18,931 nucleotides of DNA from Bacillota bacterium (GCA_023412275.1 JAEYNY010000149.1:1-18931); one strand, 5' to 3'; positions 7,588 through 14,996 are shown, numbered from the stretch's first letter. Notes: generated from the sequence alone by a model not told the origin. Translations and numbers: made by a program.

Positions 7588-8208
7588 ATGTGTGGAAGAT
7601 ACGCTATTTTTACAGAGGAAGAAAATCAGGAACTGAGAAATATAGTTAATGATATTAATGAAAAGCTTAAAGGAAAAGCTACAACAATGAAAACAGGTGA
7701 GATTTTTCCCACTGATACTGTCCCGGTTATAACCGATATTTCTTCTGAAGGTAAAAAAACAGCTGATTTGTTTAAGTGGGGGTTCCCCAATTTCAAGCAG
7801 TCCAGCGGGGTTATTATTAATGCCAGAAGTGAAACGGTCCATGAAAAACCAACCTTCAGAAAACTTCTTCAAGCAGGAAGATGTATTATCCCTGCAAGCG
7901 GTTTTTATGAATGGAGAAAAGCTGACGGTAAAAAAGAAAAGTATTTTATTCGCACTGCAACAGGTAATGTAATATATATGGCCGGACTGTACAACAGGTT
8001 CATTGACAACACGGGAGCTGTAAATAACAGATTTGTTATCCTGACTACAGATGCAAACCAGCAGATGTCATATATACACAGCAGGATGCCTGTAATTTTA
8101 AGTCCTGAAGATACTTTTATCTGGCTTGACAACAAGCTTGGTTATTTAAAGTTTGACGAGCTTTTTAAACCTTATGTCGGGGATATATTATTAAAGAAAA
8201 TGGGTTGA
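7588..8208 (+). CDS. SRAP-domain abasic-site protein (YedK/HMCES family)
   Basis: The 206-residue protein is a full-length SRAP domain. After removal of Met1, the new N-terminal Cys2 (MCGRYAIF) forms a thiazolidine crosslink with abasic sites in single-stranded DNA and shields them from error-prone bypass and strand cleavage. The conserved active-site residues are all present: C2, N78 and R80 in INARSET, E108 in PASGFYEW, and H164 in YIHSRMP. The start is fixed by the obligate MCGR and by GAGGAG eight bases upstream. It is monocistronic and converges on the S41 gene, whose stop is only 7 bp away. No LexA box precedes it, although the family is often annotated as SOS-associated. Confidence 0.96.
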   Translation: MCGRYAIFTEEENQELRNIVNDINEKLKGKATTMKTGEIFPTDTVPVITDISSEGKKTADLFKWGFPNFKQSSGVIINARSETVHEKPTFRKLLQAGRCIIPASGFYEWRKADGKKEKYFIRTATGNVIYMAGLYNRFIDNTGAVNNRFVILTTDANQQMSYIHSRMPVILSPEDTFIWLDNKLGYLKFDELFKPYVGDILLKKMG

Positions 8209-8215
8209 TTTTTTT

Positions 8216-9481
8216 CTATCTCCCGTTCAGAACATAATTGATAGATTTATCCTGGAAAAGGTTGTTATACCACTTTTGTGCAATTTCTACATCGGGTTTT
8301 GTTTTGTATTCTTCATTACAACTCCCGTTATCCGTTAACCCCATTGTCATTGAGAGACCAAATACATACCCACTATTAGGTAATGCACAAATTAAAGGGC
8401 TTCCTACAATACCATCACCACCTGTTTTTTTTCCTACTATAGTTGCAAAACCGGTATTTTTACAAAATATAGCGAAGCCTTCTGCTGAAGAAAAAACGTT
8501 TTTATCCACAAGCAAATATATTTTACCCTTGAAGTTTATAGAATTAACCGGATGAATTGTACTTACAATCTTTTTAAAATACTTAAAATCCTTTTTCAAT
8601 TCAGGTGGTGTATTAGTTAAACCTTCCTTGTCAATTTCACTGACTAAGTCTAGCCCTTCATAGCCATTCCCAATCATATGACTAATAAATGGCTCCTCAA
8701 AGTCCGCACCCCTAAAAACCCAATATATTTTGCTAGTTAGTGGCTTGCTAATAAGAGGTTGCACAATATTTTCAGTCCAATATCTGTCATTTCCTCCACC
8801 ATTTCCTCTAATATCAATAATCAATTTACTGTAATCTTTAATGCTATTGAGAAAAGGCTTTATTATCTTTCCATCTTTTTCAATATTATAATAATCAAAT
8901 CCCTTAACAGCCAGGTATGCAACTTCCCCTTTTTTAATGATTTTTGTATTAGTATTTTTATGTGGTAAAAAGCCAGAAATATTTAATTTGCTGCCGGCTA
9001 CGTTGTTGCCCTGAAATGTTTGTGATGTATTTGATGCTGATTGTTCACTGTGTTTTTGGTTATAACGTAATAAAACTTTAGCATTATTTAATTCTTTTAA
9101 CCACGGTTCATTACTACCGCTTTCCCAGTTTAAGACGAGATTTTTCCAATATGAATAATCCTTTGGGGTAAACATGTGCGTATGTCCATTATGAAGTTCG
9201 TTAAGTATTTTTGACATTGTATAAAAAAATTTCTCGTCATTTTTTGTTGACTTCACCATACTTACATATGTATCTTTCTTTTCTAACCAGTCTACGCCAT
9301 TAATTCGTTTATTAACTTCGAAAAAAGGATAATTTTCTTTGAGTATATTATACATGTATTCAAAATCTGCTAATTTTTCATCTTGTGATAATTGATCTGG
9401 TAATTCAGAAGCTACTTTACAGCCGATAGTGGTGATTGATATAGTTGCAATTAAAGTAATAATCAATAATATTCTTTTCAA
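8216..9481 (-). CDS. S41-family peptidase-like lipoprotein
   Basis: The 421-residue protein starts with a lipoprotein signal (KRILLIITLIATISITTIGC) whose lipobox cysteine is C21, so it should sit on the outer face of the membrane. The C-terminal half is an S41 (tail-specific/C-terminal processing) peptidase fold: DIRGNGGG at 223-230, then the nucleophile region NVFSSAEGFAIF with S332, then VGKKTGGDG at 349-357, which supplies the usual Thr-Gly turn. No PDZ domain is obvious between the helical N-terminal part and the catalytic core. The start codon is TTG, supported by AGGGGT at 9492-9497 about ten bases upstream. A separate promoter is predicted before it. Substrate unknown. Confidence 0.9.
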   Translation of the reverse strand: MKRILLIITLIATISITTIGCKVASELPDQLSQDEKLADFEYMYNILKENYPFFEVNKRINGVDWLEKKDTYVSMVKSTKNDEKFFYTMSKILNELHNGHTHMFTPKDYSYWKNLVLNWESGSNEPWLKELNNAKVLLRYNQKHSEQSASNTSQTFQGNNVAGSKLNISGFLPHKNTNTKIIKKGEVAYLAVKGFDYYNIEKDGKIIKPFLNSIKDYSKLIIDIRGNGGGNDRYWTENIVQPLISKPLTSKIYWVFRGADFEEPFISHMIGNGYEGLDLVSEIDKEGLTNTPPELKKDFKYFKKIVSTIHPVNSINFKGKIYLLVDKNVFSSAEGFAIFCKNTGFATIVGKKTGGDGIVGSPLICALPNSGYVFGLSMTMGLTDNGSCNEEYKTKPDVEIAQKWYNNLFQDKSINYVLNGR

Positions 9482-9529
9482 TATAATTCAACCCCTAGAA
9501 TTCAATCAAATTTGCCTGCTCCAAACTTA

Positions 9530-9559
9530 ATTATATATCTATTTGTAATAATGTTACAA
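9530..9559 (-). promoter_or_regulatory. Predicted promoter of the S41 lipoprotein gene
   Basis: On the minus strand, TTGTAA (9559-9554) and TATAAT (9535-9530) are separated by 18 bp, upstream of the TTG start. This suggests that the lipoprotein is expressed independently of the toroid gene behind it. Confidence 0.5.
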
Positions 9560-9569
9560 TAAATATTAT

Positions 9570-10529
9570 TTATTCCAGATAGGGTGCTGCATCCAGCCTG
9601 CAAAAGTTTTTTAGAAAAATAATTTTATCTATGGCAACTCTGGCTTTCCACCAATTTTCACTTATAGCAAATTCCTTTGCAAATCTCTCATTGTTTTCAA
9701 ACCAGCTCCATGTAATATTCCAAACACCATTCCGAGGCCTTGTATCAATTAGGTAATCAAGCTCTTTTGTTATAATATCCTGATTATCCTTATAAAAGAT
9801 ACTTTCAGGAGAATTTATATAATCGGAAGGCCTTCTAGTATAATAAATCCACTTAGATGTATCTCTTTCTATAGAATTATATACAAGCTTTTTTACTTTT
9901 TCTGTAAGTGATTTATGATCAAATTGTAACGCCAGCCCTGTTTTTTCCAAAGTGTCAAGTAACACACAATAACCGCCTATTCCCATTTCCCCATAATCGT
10001 CCGCTGTGCTGAGCTTACCGATTATACGGTTAGAAATCATCAGAGCTTTATTGAATATTTCAGAATCTTTATCAGCATTCAAAAATATGAAACTAACAAT
10101 TTCTGCGGTTAGTCCAATGCCTTCAAAAGCGTTGGCTTCCATATTGTACGTCCACCAAGGTGCATGAGCATAATCATCATTAGACGGAATATTGAAATAC
10201 CATCCGTTTTCAGAACAATAAGCAGTACTTTCCAGGAACTTAAATATTCCTTGTATTATGGGATGCTGCTTATCATTAAAATCAATTTCTTTTAAAATAT
10301 TTGCTGCCTTTAATGTTGTATATGGTGATGAATTTGGATTCCAACTATCTGCTTCAAGGGTATGACCAAACCCACCATCGTCATTTTGATAAAATTCTAA
10401 AGCAGAAAGCACTGCCTCCTTACTGCCGTTTTCAAAGTAATACTGCCAAATTGCCAGTTCCATCTGTCTTGCATTACGATACATCCATGATTTAATCTCT
10501 TTGTAGTCTTCTAATCTAAGTTTTTTCAC
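9570..10529 (-). CDS. Alpha/alpha-toroid (terpene-cyclase/prenyltransferase-like) protein of unknown function
   Basis: The 319-residue protein carries Q-N-D-D-G-G-F-G-H near residue 48, a QW-like repeat turn typical of squalene cyclase and prenyltransferase alpha/alpha toroids, followed by alternating helices, a second aromatic-rich GWYFNIPS turn and a final NGVWNITWSWF turn. The DXDD motif of class II cyclases is not seen, and neither is the zinc ligand set of protein prenyltransferases, so an enzymatic role is uncertain. I chose GTG at 10529 because AGAGGTGAT directly precedes it; an upstream TTG at 10544 would place that ribosome binding site inside the gene. The gene follows the VOC gene by 30 bp and is probably cotranscribed with it. 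Confidence 0.75.
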   Translation of the reverse strand: MKKLRLEDYKEIKSWMYRNARQMELAIWQYYFENGSKEAVLSALEFYQNDDGGFGHTLEADSWNPNSSPYTTLKAANILKEIDFNDKQHPIIQGIFKFLESTAYCSENGWYFNIPSNDDYAHAPWWTYNMEANAFEGIGLTAEIVSFIFLNADKDSEIFNKALMISNRIIGKLSTADDYGEMGIGGYCVLLDTLEKTGLALQFDHKSLTEKVKKLVYNSIERDTSKWIYYTRRPSDYINSPESIFYKDNQDIITKELDYLIDTRPRNGVWNITWSWFENNERFAKEFAISENWWKARVAIDKIIFLKNFCRLDAAPYLE

Positions 10530-10559
10530 AATATCACCTCTCAAATATTAAAACAGGCA

Positions 10560-10946
10560 TTATATAAATAGGCACCACCATACGCCATACTTATCTATTA
10601 ATTCCACGCCACATGGACTAAAAAAAAGTTCACCAAAAGGAGTAATAATCTCGCTGCCATCAAGAAGGGTTTCATATGCCTTACGTATTCTCTTCTCTTG
10701 ACCTGCTCCAAATTGAATGCAAAATTGCATGGTATTGCCCGTAATCCTTTTATCTCCGCCGGCACGTGTGGTGTCATGAGCCTCACCAACTGCAATGGCT
10801 TGTCCGCAAACGTCCAGTTCCCTATGGATAACTGTACCATTTTCGTCTACATCCTGAAAACCTATATTTGCGTCAAACGCCCTCTTGTATAACTCGAAAG
10901 CCTCATCACTTCCCTTGACATAAATTTGAAGTATTGTTCTAAACAT
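10560..10946 (-). CDS. VOC-superfamily protein, PhnB/YjdN-like
   Basis: The 128-residue protein shows the paired beta-alpha-beta-beta-beta layout of the vicinal oxygen chelate fold. It opens with a YVKGSDEAFELYKRAFDA helix typical of PhnB-like proteins and ends with D-K-Y-G-V-W-W in the final strand. Family members are small cytosolic proteins, some of which bind metal or act in antibiotic resistance or small-molecule chemistry; the substrate here is unknown. GGGAGG precedes the ATG. It lies downstream of the AraC-type regulator in the same direction (112-bp gap with a palindrome) and upstream of the toroid gene (30-bp gap). Confidence 0.88.
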   Translation of the reverse strand: MFRTILQIYVKGSDEAFELYKRAFDANIGFQDVDENGTVIHRELDVCGQAIAVGEAHDTTRAGGDKRITGNTMQFCIQFGAGQEKRIRKAYETLLDGSEIITPFGELFFSPCGVELIDKYGVWWCLFI

Positions 10947-10984
10947 ATATAATCCTCCCCAGTGTATTTAGCACTTTTTTATCT

Positions 10985-11005
10985 AATACTCAAGTACTTA
11001 GTATT
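10985..11005. promoter_or_regulatory. Palindrome upstream of the VOC gene (possible operator)
   Basis: Arms AATACT (10985-10990) and AGTATT (11000-11005) flank a nine-base centre that itself contains the palindrome AAGTACTT. The site lies 38-60 bp before the VOC start codon, where a repressor or activator could act. There is no T-run, so it is not a terminator. Binding protein unknown; the adjacent AraC-type regulator is a candidate by position only. Confidence 0.35.
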
Positions 11006-11058
11006 AAGTTTTTATATAATACCATTTTTAATTTTTGTTGTATTGTAAAAATACGACA

Positions 11059-11901
11059 TCACCTGTTTTTATAAGCCAATATTCGTGCATCTGCAGGAGA
11101 CAAAGTGTGATATTTTTTGAAATCGTTAAGTAAATGTGATTGGTCTGTGTATCCATATTTGCAAACACTATCGTGAATATTTAAATTTGTATTATATAAT
11201 ATATCCCGCCAAAGATATTGGTAGCGTACAAGACCTGAAAGTTTTTTGGGTGAAACCCCAACGTACTCTAAAAACAACCTTTCAAGCTGTCTTTGGCTCA
11301 CTACCGTGAAACCGGCAAGTTCAGAAATATTGGCTGTACCTTTAGACTTTAAAATTTTATAAACACAATTCATAATATTATTGTTCTGTCTGTCATTGTT
11401 TATCTTTTTAATGAGATATTGTTGAACCTTATCTACTCTATCAAGAAATAACTGATTGCTAATCAGTATATCATACAAGTCACTCTTAAAGTTTTTAAAG
11501 TAATCTTCAACTTCCACGTATGAATTAAGAACATGTTTCATGGATTCATCGGAAAATAAAAATACAGCCCAGCAATAGAATCTAATGGCAAAGCAAGACA
11601 TTGAAGTTGAAACATTTTTTGTCTTATCTACAAATGTAGTATCACTTAAACCTGCAAAAAAGCCATCAAGCTCGTTTTTATCCGTATTAATGTTAAATAT
11701 TATATCCATGCATGTGTCAGGTATTACAAGCTTATCTTTTATTTCGTCGGTTGAAGTAAAACTCGAATAAGTCTTTCGGGTACCCCAGAAGCAACATATG
11801 TAGGGTTTAAGTGCTCCACAAGGTTGAATTTCAGTATAAGATTCGTCATTTAAAAACGGTTGGGCAGTAATTGGTCGATAAATATTATTTAATTTAAACA
11901 T
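11059..11901 (-). CDS. AraC-family transcriptional regulator
   Basis: The 280-residue protein has an N-terminal domain of the type with E-I-Q-P-C-G-x-L-K-P-Y-I near residues 24-35 and LVIPDTCMDIIFN near 58-70, seen in AraC proteins that sense small molecules (DUF6597-like). The C-terminal ~100 residues contain two helix-turn-helix motifs: ISELAGFTVVSQRQLERLF, then V-G-V-S-P-K-K-L-S, then IHDSVCKYGYTDQSHLLNDF and the closing L-S-P-A-D sequence. The ligand is unknown. AAGGAT lies seven bases before the ATG. It has its own promoter directly behind the terminator of the dockerin gene. It may control the VOC and toroid genes downstream. Confidence 0.92.
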   Translation of the reverse strand: MFKLNNIYRPITAQPFLNDESYTEIQPCGALKPYICCFWGTRKTYSSFTSTDEIKDKLVIPDTCMDIIFNINTDKNELDGFFAGLSDTTFVDKTKNVSTSMSCFAIRFYCWAVFLFSDESMKHVLNSYVEVEDYFKNFKSDLYDILISNQLFLDRVDKVQQYLIKKINNDRQNNNIMNCVYKILKSKGTANISELAGFTVVSQRQLERLFLEYVGVSPKKLSGLVRYQYLWRDILYNTNLNIHDSVCKYGYTDQSHLLNDFKKYHTLSPADARILAYKNR

Positions 11902-11976
11902 TTATTATCCTTATACGTCTATTTATAGATAAGTTATTAGTTTGTAGTAAGTAAATTTCTCCAAGATGTTAATCAT

Positions 11977-12005
11977 ATTATTACTTGTACAATGCCAAAA
12001 GTCAA
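11977..12005 (-). promoter_or_regulatory. Predicted promoter of the AraC-type regulator
   Basis: TTGACT (12005-12000) and AATAAT (11982-11977) on the minus strand are 17 bp apart. The -35 begins four bases after the T-run of the preceding terminator. Confidence 0.6.
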
Positions 12006-12010
12006 TGACA

Positions 12011-12051
12011 AAAACCAAGGGTTTCAGCTATTCGCTGAAACCCTTGGTTTT
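12011..12051 (-). terminator. Terminator of the dockerin gene, shared hairpin copy 1
   Basis: A perfect 18-bp stem (AAAACCAAGGGTTTCAGC and its complement) closes the loop TATTC; the minus-strand product ends in TTTTTG. It sits 24 bp after the stop of the dockerin-SGNH gene. The core with arms GGGTTTCAGC/GCTGAAACCC (12019-12043) is identical to two other copies in the window. Confidence 0.9.
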
Positions 12052-12075
12052 ATGGCACAGGTTTATAACAGGTTT

Positions 12076-12987
12076 CTATTTGTAAGGTAAAGTTTTTACG
12101 ATACCCAGCAGGTACTGCTTCATAATAGCTAAATCGATTGCATCTACTGTGTTATCCGCATTAAGATCAAGAACTTCATTATATGTATGTGCAGAACTCA
12201 TCAAATACATCTTTAAAGATGAGAAATCCAAGGCATCAATACTTCCATCATTGTTATAATCTCCATATTTTATTGTAGGAGTACTAGTACCAAAAAAGTT
12301 TACTTTTTGCATTTCAGCCCACATAGCTTTTGCTGTTGCTACGCTTCCGGCTGTAGTAGGATGTATACCGTCAGATAGTGTATACTCTGATAAATGTCCG
12401 TCCCATGTTGGTCTTATATCAAAGAAATATGTTTCCGGCTTTACTGCTGCGTTAGCTACTGTAGATTGCATTATAGGTCTTAATGCATCCAATTTTGCCT
12501 TTAAACCGTTGAGATCTCCGTTTGGATTAGGATAGAACAAATAAAATACTTTAACAACGCCATCAGCTTTCATTTGTTTCAATAGATTAGTAACTGCATC
12601 TGTTGCATTCTTAATAAAAGGAGTGCTTTCAGTATACGGTGGAGCAGAATAACCTTGTAGACAATCGTTTCCACCACCATCCATTATTACATACTTAACT
12701 TTACCAGAACTAATACCATTTGTGTACTGAGAAGGAATGCCATTATTCGCTAATGTGGCTCCAGATACTGGATTGTTTCTAAATCTATCATTTGCACCTA
12801 AAACCCCAGCATTTCTAGCTTCATTTTCTAAGGCTCTGACAATTTCACCAGACAACGCGAAATATGAATCGCCAATAACCATTACGTCACTTCCGTTGAT
12901 TTGAGGGGTGGCAGCAAAAATAGTTGATGGTGCAAAGCTTGCCAGAATAACAGCCACGATGATAGAAAATAAGAGTAGTTTTTTCAT
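12076..12987 (-). CDS. Cellulosomal SGNH/GDSL hydrolase with C-terminal type I dockerin
   Basis: The 303-residue protein has a signal peptide (KKLLLFSIIVAVILASFAPS, cut near A25-A26), an SGNH esterase domain (about 30-232) and a dockerin (about 241-303). Catalytic residues are visible: S41 in VIGDSYF, N107 in GGGNDC, and D206/H209 in SDGIHPT. The dockerin has two calcium-binding F-hand repeats (D243-x-N-x-D-G-x-I-D and D-x-N-A-D-N-x-V-D), each followed by an Ala-Leu or Ala-Ile pair at the cohesin-recognition positions. It should hang on a scaffoldin and de-esterify plant polysaccharide, such as acetyl groups, though the substrate is inferred. ATG at 12987 is preceded by GGAGG; an upstream TTG (13002) would swallow that site. 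A terminator follows. Confidence 0.93.
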   Translation of the reverse strand: MKKLLLFSIIVAVILASFAPSTIFAATPQINGSDVMVIGDSYFALSGEIVRALENEARNAGVLGANDRFRNNPVSGATLANNGIPSQYTNGISSGKVKYVIMDGGGNDCLQGYSAPPYTESTPFIKNATDAVTNLLKQMKADGVVKVFYLFYPNPNGDLNGLKAKLDALRPIMQSTVANAAVKPETYFFDIRPTWDGHLSEYTLSDGIHPTTAGSVATAKAMWAEMQKVNFFGTSTPTIKYGDYNNDGSIDALDFSSLKMYLMSSAHTYNEVLDLNADNTVDAIDLAIMKQYLLGIVKTLPYK

Positions 12988-13085
12988 GTTTCTTACCTCC
13001 AAAAGATATTTTTATATATGAATTCACTTTGATACTAAATTTTTTATTGTGGAGTTACAGCGAAGAGACAATCTGTTGATATAAT

Positions 13086-13107
13086 TTCATTGAATGCATT
13101 CGGTGAA
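13086..13107. promoter_or_regulatory. Interrupted palindrome in the leader of the dockerin gene
   Basis: A perfect core GAATGCATTC (13092-13101) is flanked, after two mismatched bases each side, by TTCA (13086-13089) and TGAA (13104-13107). It lies 99-120 bp before the start codon. It does not fit the usual cre (CcpA) consensus well. It could be an operator for cellulosomal gene control or a leader hairpin. Confidence 0.35.
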
Positions 13108-13213
13108 TTTCATTTTATATTATATTACATATTGATAATTATATAAAGAAAATATTGTAAAAAAATAAAAAAAGATATTAATTTGGGATAATACGGAGTT
13201 TTTTAAAAAAACA

Positions 13214-13240
13214 AGGGTTTCAGCTATTCGCTGAAACCCT
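13214..13240 (-). terminator. Terminator of the 13263-14417 gene, shared hairpin copy 2
   Basis: An 11-bp stem with loop TATTC is followed on the minus strand by TTGTTTTTTT. It begins 22 bp after the stop of the orphan gene. The 25-nt core (13215-13239) is identical to the copies at 12019 and 14823, while its flanks differ. Confidence 0.88.
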
Positions 13241-13262
13241 GATATTCACTCTAAAAAACGTT

Positions 13263-14417
13263 TTATAATACATTCTTTTTATAATTAAAAATCTTAACTG
13301 TCCGCTGAAATAAACTTCTATCAAAGTCATGGATTACTTTATAAGTTTGAGTATAGATATCATACGAATGAATTGTAACCTTCATGTCAATAAATCGATT
13401 TATTATTTCCTTATTAATTTTATTTATTGCAAATGGATTAAGCATTAAGTGTAATCCATCAGCCAGTTCTTCAGTATAACCAGGCTGCAAAAATGGCTTT
13501 TGCAACTTACATTTGCTCAAAGAAACACTTTTTCTTCTAGAATCAGCATAATCTTTAACTAAATTCTCAAATTGTTTTTTTCTCAATAAATTCATTGTTT
13601 CACACCTATAATTTATTCCCAAAATAGATTTTGTCGAGTTAGCATCATATCTAAGATGATCAAAAATTACAAAATCTTGTTTACTAAGTGCTCTTGCTTT
13701 ACCTGTTGTAGCAACACAGCTAAACAAAACTCCGCTTATCTCCTTCATTCTATCATCTGTAAAGCATCCTAAATTAACTTCACTACCATTATCCTTAAAA
13801 ACCTTTAGTAGTTCCTCATGTATAATGATATCACCAGATAGTTTTACTTTGTCTAATCCGTATAAGACCCTTCTAATAGATTGTAAATTGGGCATTTGAA
13901 AATTTGGTTGATCAAAAGGTGCTATAGCTACAATAAAAGGTATGTTTTGTACATGTGGTAATTTTGTATACTTTTGAATAAACTTATCATGTTTTGATTT
14001 TAAACTATTAGAAAGGCGCAGCGTGGATATATATACGCTTTCTTCAATTCCAATAGTATAATTAAGTTTTTCCTTTGAATCATATTCTGGCAATCCATCT
14101 TTTGCATGTTTTGAAATAGTGCACTCCATATTAAATAGTACATTATCATTTTGACAAACAACAAAATCTGGAGAACTGTATGTAAAATTAGCTTCTAAAC
14201 CCATCTCCTTAATAATTGCATGGCAATATAGCTCCCAAAAAGATGAATCAAAAGTTCTCTGAAATTCATCTATGAATTTTCCATCTCTATCAATGAAACC
14301 TATGCTCCATCCTTCTATAATATCTCGAATTGGCTTATCAACGTCACTAAGCGAGTTTTTAAAATTCGGGTGTAAGAAATCTTTATTTTTTTCTAAAATG
14401 TTAAACAGGTCAAGCAT
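13263..14417 (-). CDS. Orphan protein with possible PD-(D/E)xK nuclease core
   Basis: I do not recognise a named family for this 384-residue soluble protein. Residues 53-100 hold a suggestive array: FQRTFDSSFWELYCHAIIKE (E62 in a helix), a beta strand, SSPDFVV with D84, and LFNMECT with E98. This is the order of a PD-(D/E)xK-type nuclease (helix Glu, PD, then Glu on the next strand), but Thr100 stands where the catalytic Lys is usual. A later segment, LRLSNSLKSKHDKFIQKY, could supply a lysine. The middle has FIVAIAPFDQ, a buried strand; the C-terminal part is basic (RKKQF, DSRRKSVSLSKCKLQK). There is no partner gene beside it. AGGAGGA lies five bases before ATG. It ends in a shared-type terminator. 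Confidence 0.75.
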   Translation of the reverse strand: MLDLFNILEKNKDFLHPNFKNSLSDVDKPIRDIIEGWSIGFIDRDGKFIDEFQRTFDSSFWELYCHAIIKEMGLEANFTYSSPDFVVCQNDNVLFNMECTISKHAKDGLPEYDSKEKLNYTIGIEESVYISTLRLSNSLKSKHDKFIQKYTKLPHVQNIPFIVAIAPFDQPNFQMPNLQSIRRVLYGLDKVKLSGDIIIHEELLKVFKDNGSEVNLGCFTDDRMKEISGVLFSCVATTGKARALSKQDFVIFDHLRYDANSTKSILGINYRCETMNLLRKKQFENLVKDYADSRRKSVSLSKCKLQKPFLQPGYTEELADGLHLMLNPFAINKINKEIINRFIDMKVTIHSYDIYTQTYKVIHDFDRSLFQRTVKIFNYKKNVL

Positions 14418-14804
14418 GCTTCCTCCTAAAAAACCTCCAATGTATACCTATTTGTTTTATTTATTCTACATTTATCCCACAAGTTCCTTTTTTGTAACAA
14501 TATGTATTCACTTTATGAAATAGCATAGGTACCATACGATATTGAAAATGTAAGAAGAGTATTAGCGGGAACCCAACCTGAGTTTGATGATTATAAGTAC
14601 AAGGATGGTGACAAAGAACGTCAGTAACCCTATTCCGCTATCTTTCTGAGATACGACTTTATAAAGTATATATGTAAGGAATCTGAAAAAAACATGATCT
14701 TTGTCGTCAAACATCCATCTTTATCTTAGAAAAGATGAATGTTTGCTTTGTACCAAATGTTATTCTAAATAGTTCCTTCCTCTAGCAAAATGTTAACCAA
14801 ACCC
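14418..14804. other. Intergenic stretch with a short gene remnant and a hairpin
   Basis: Apart from the leader of the orphan gene, this region holds a stop-bounded frame on the plus strand (14529-14627) encoding a fragment with IENVRRVLAGTQPEFDDYKY, probably the tail of a lost gene. It also holds an inverted repeat with arms CAAACATCCATCTTT (14708-14722) and AAAGATGAATGTTTG (14731-14745), one mismatch in 15. Neither has a clear role. Confidence 0.4.
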
Positions 14805-14810
14805 CATAAA

Positions 14811-14855
14811 AACAAAAAAGAAGGGTTTCAGCTATTCGCTGAAACCCTTCTTTTT
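14811..14855 (-). terminator. Terminator of tRNA-Leu, shared hairpin copy 3
   Basis: Downstream of the tRNA on the minus strand is a long perfect stem with A-rich and T-rich outer arms, loop TATTC, and a tail TTCTTTTTTGTTTTT. The inner core 14823-14847 is identical to copies 1 and 2. The hairpin starts within a few bases of the encoded CCA end. Confidence 0.9.
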
Positions 14856-14856
14856 T

Positions 14857-14943
14857 TGGTGCCGAAGACCGGAATCGAACCGGTACGGTATCGCTACCGC
14901 TGGATTTTGAGTCCAGTGCGTCTGCCAGTTTCACCACTTCGGC
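14857..14943 (-). tRNA. tRNA-Leu (anticodon CAA)
   Basis: The 87-nt gene folds as a class II tRNA. The acceptor strands GCCGAAG and CTTCGGC pair, A73 precedes an encoded CCA, the anticodon stem CTGGA/TCCAG encloses the loop CTCAAAA (anticodon CAA, reading UUG), a long variable arm CGGTAGCGATACCG follows, and the T loop GGTTCGATTCC is standard. It is transcribed as a single gene with its own promoter and terminator. Confidence 0.98.
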
Positions 14944-14967
14944 ATGTACAACATCTGCTGCTTGTAT

Positions 14968-14996
14968 ATATTAACACAGAAAATAAGATAACGCAA
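14968..14996 (-). promoter_or_regulatory. Predicted promoter of tRNA-Leu
   Basis: TTGCGT (14996-14991) and TAATAT (14973-14968) on the minus strand are 17 bp apart, about 25 bp before the mature 5' end. Confidence 0.65.

Noticed and set aside
7462..7872. 136-codon minus-strand frame overlapping the SRAP gene
   Set aside because: It is antisense to a gene with a complete active site and has no recognisable domain.
9570..10544. Longer start (TTG at 10544) for the toroid gene
   Set aside because: The ribosome binding site AGAGGTGAT would lie inside the gene and is placed correctly for GTG at 10529.
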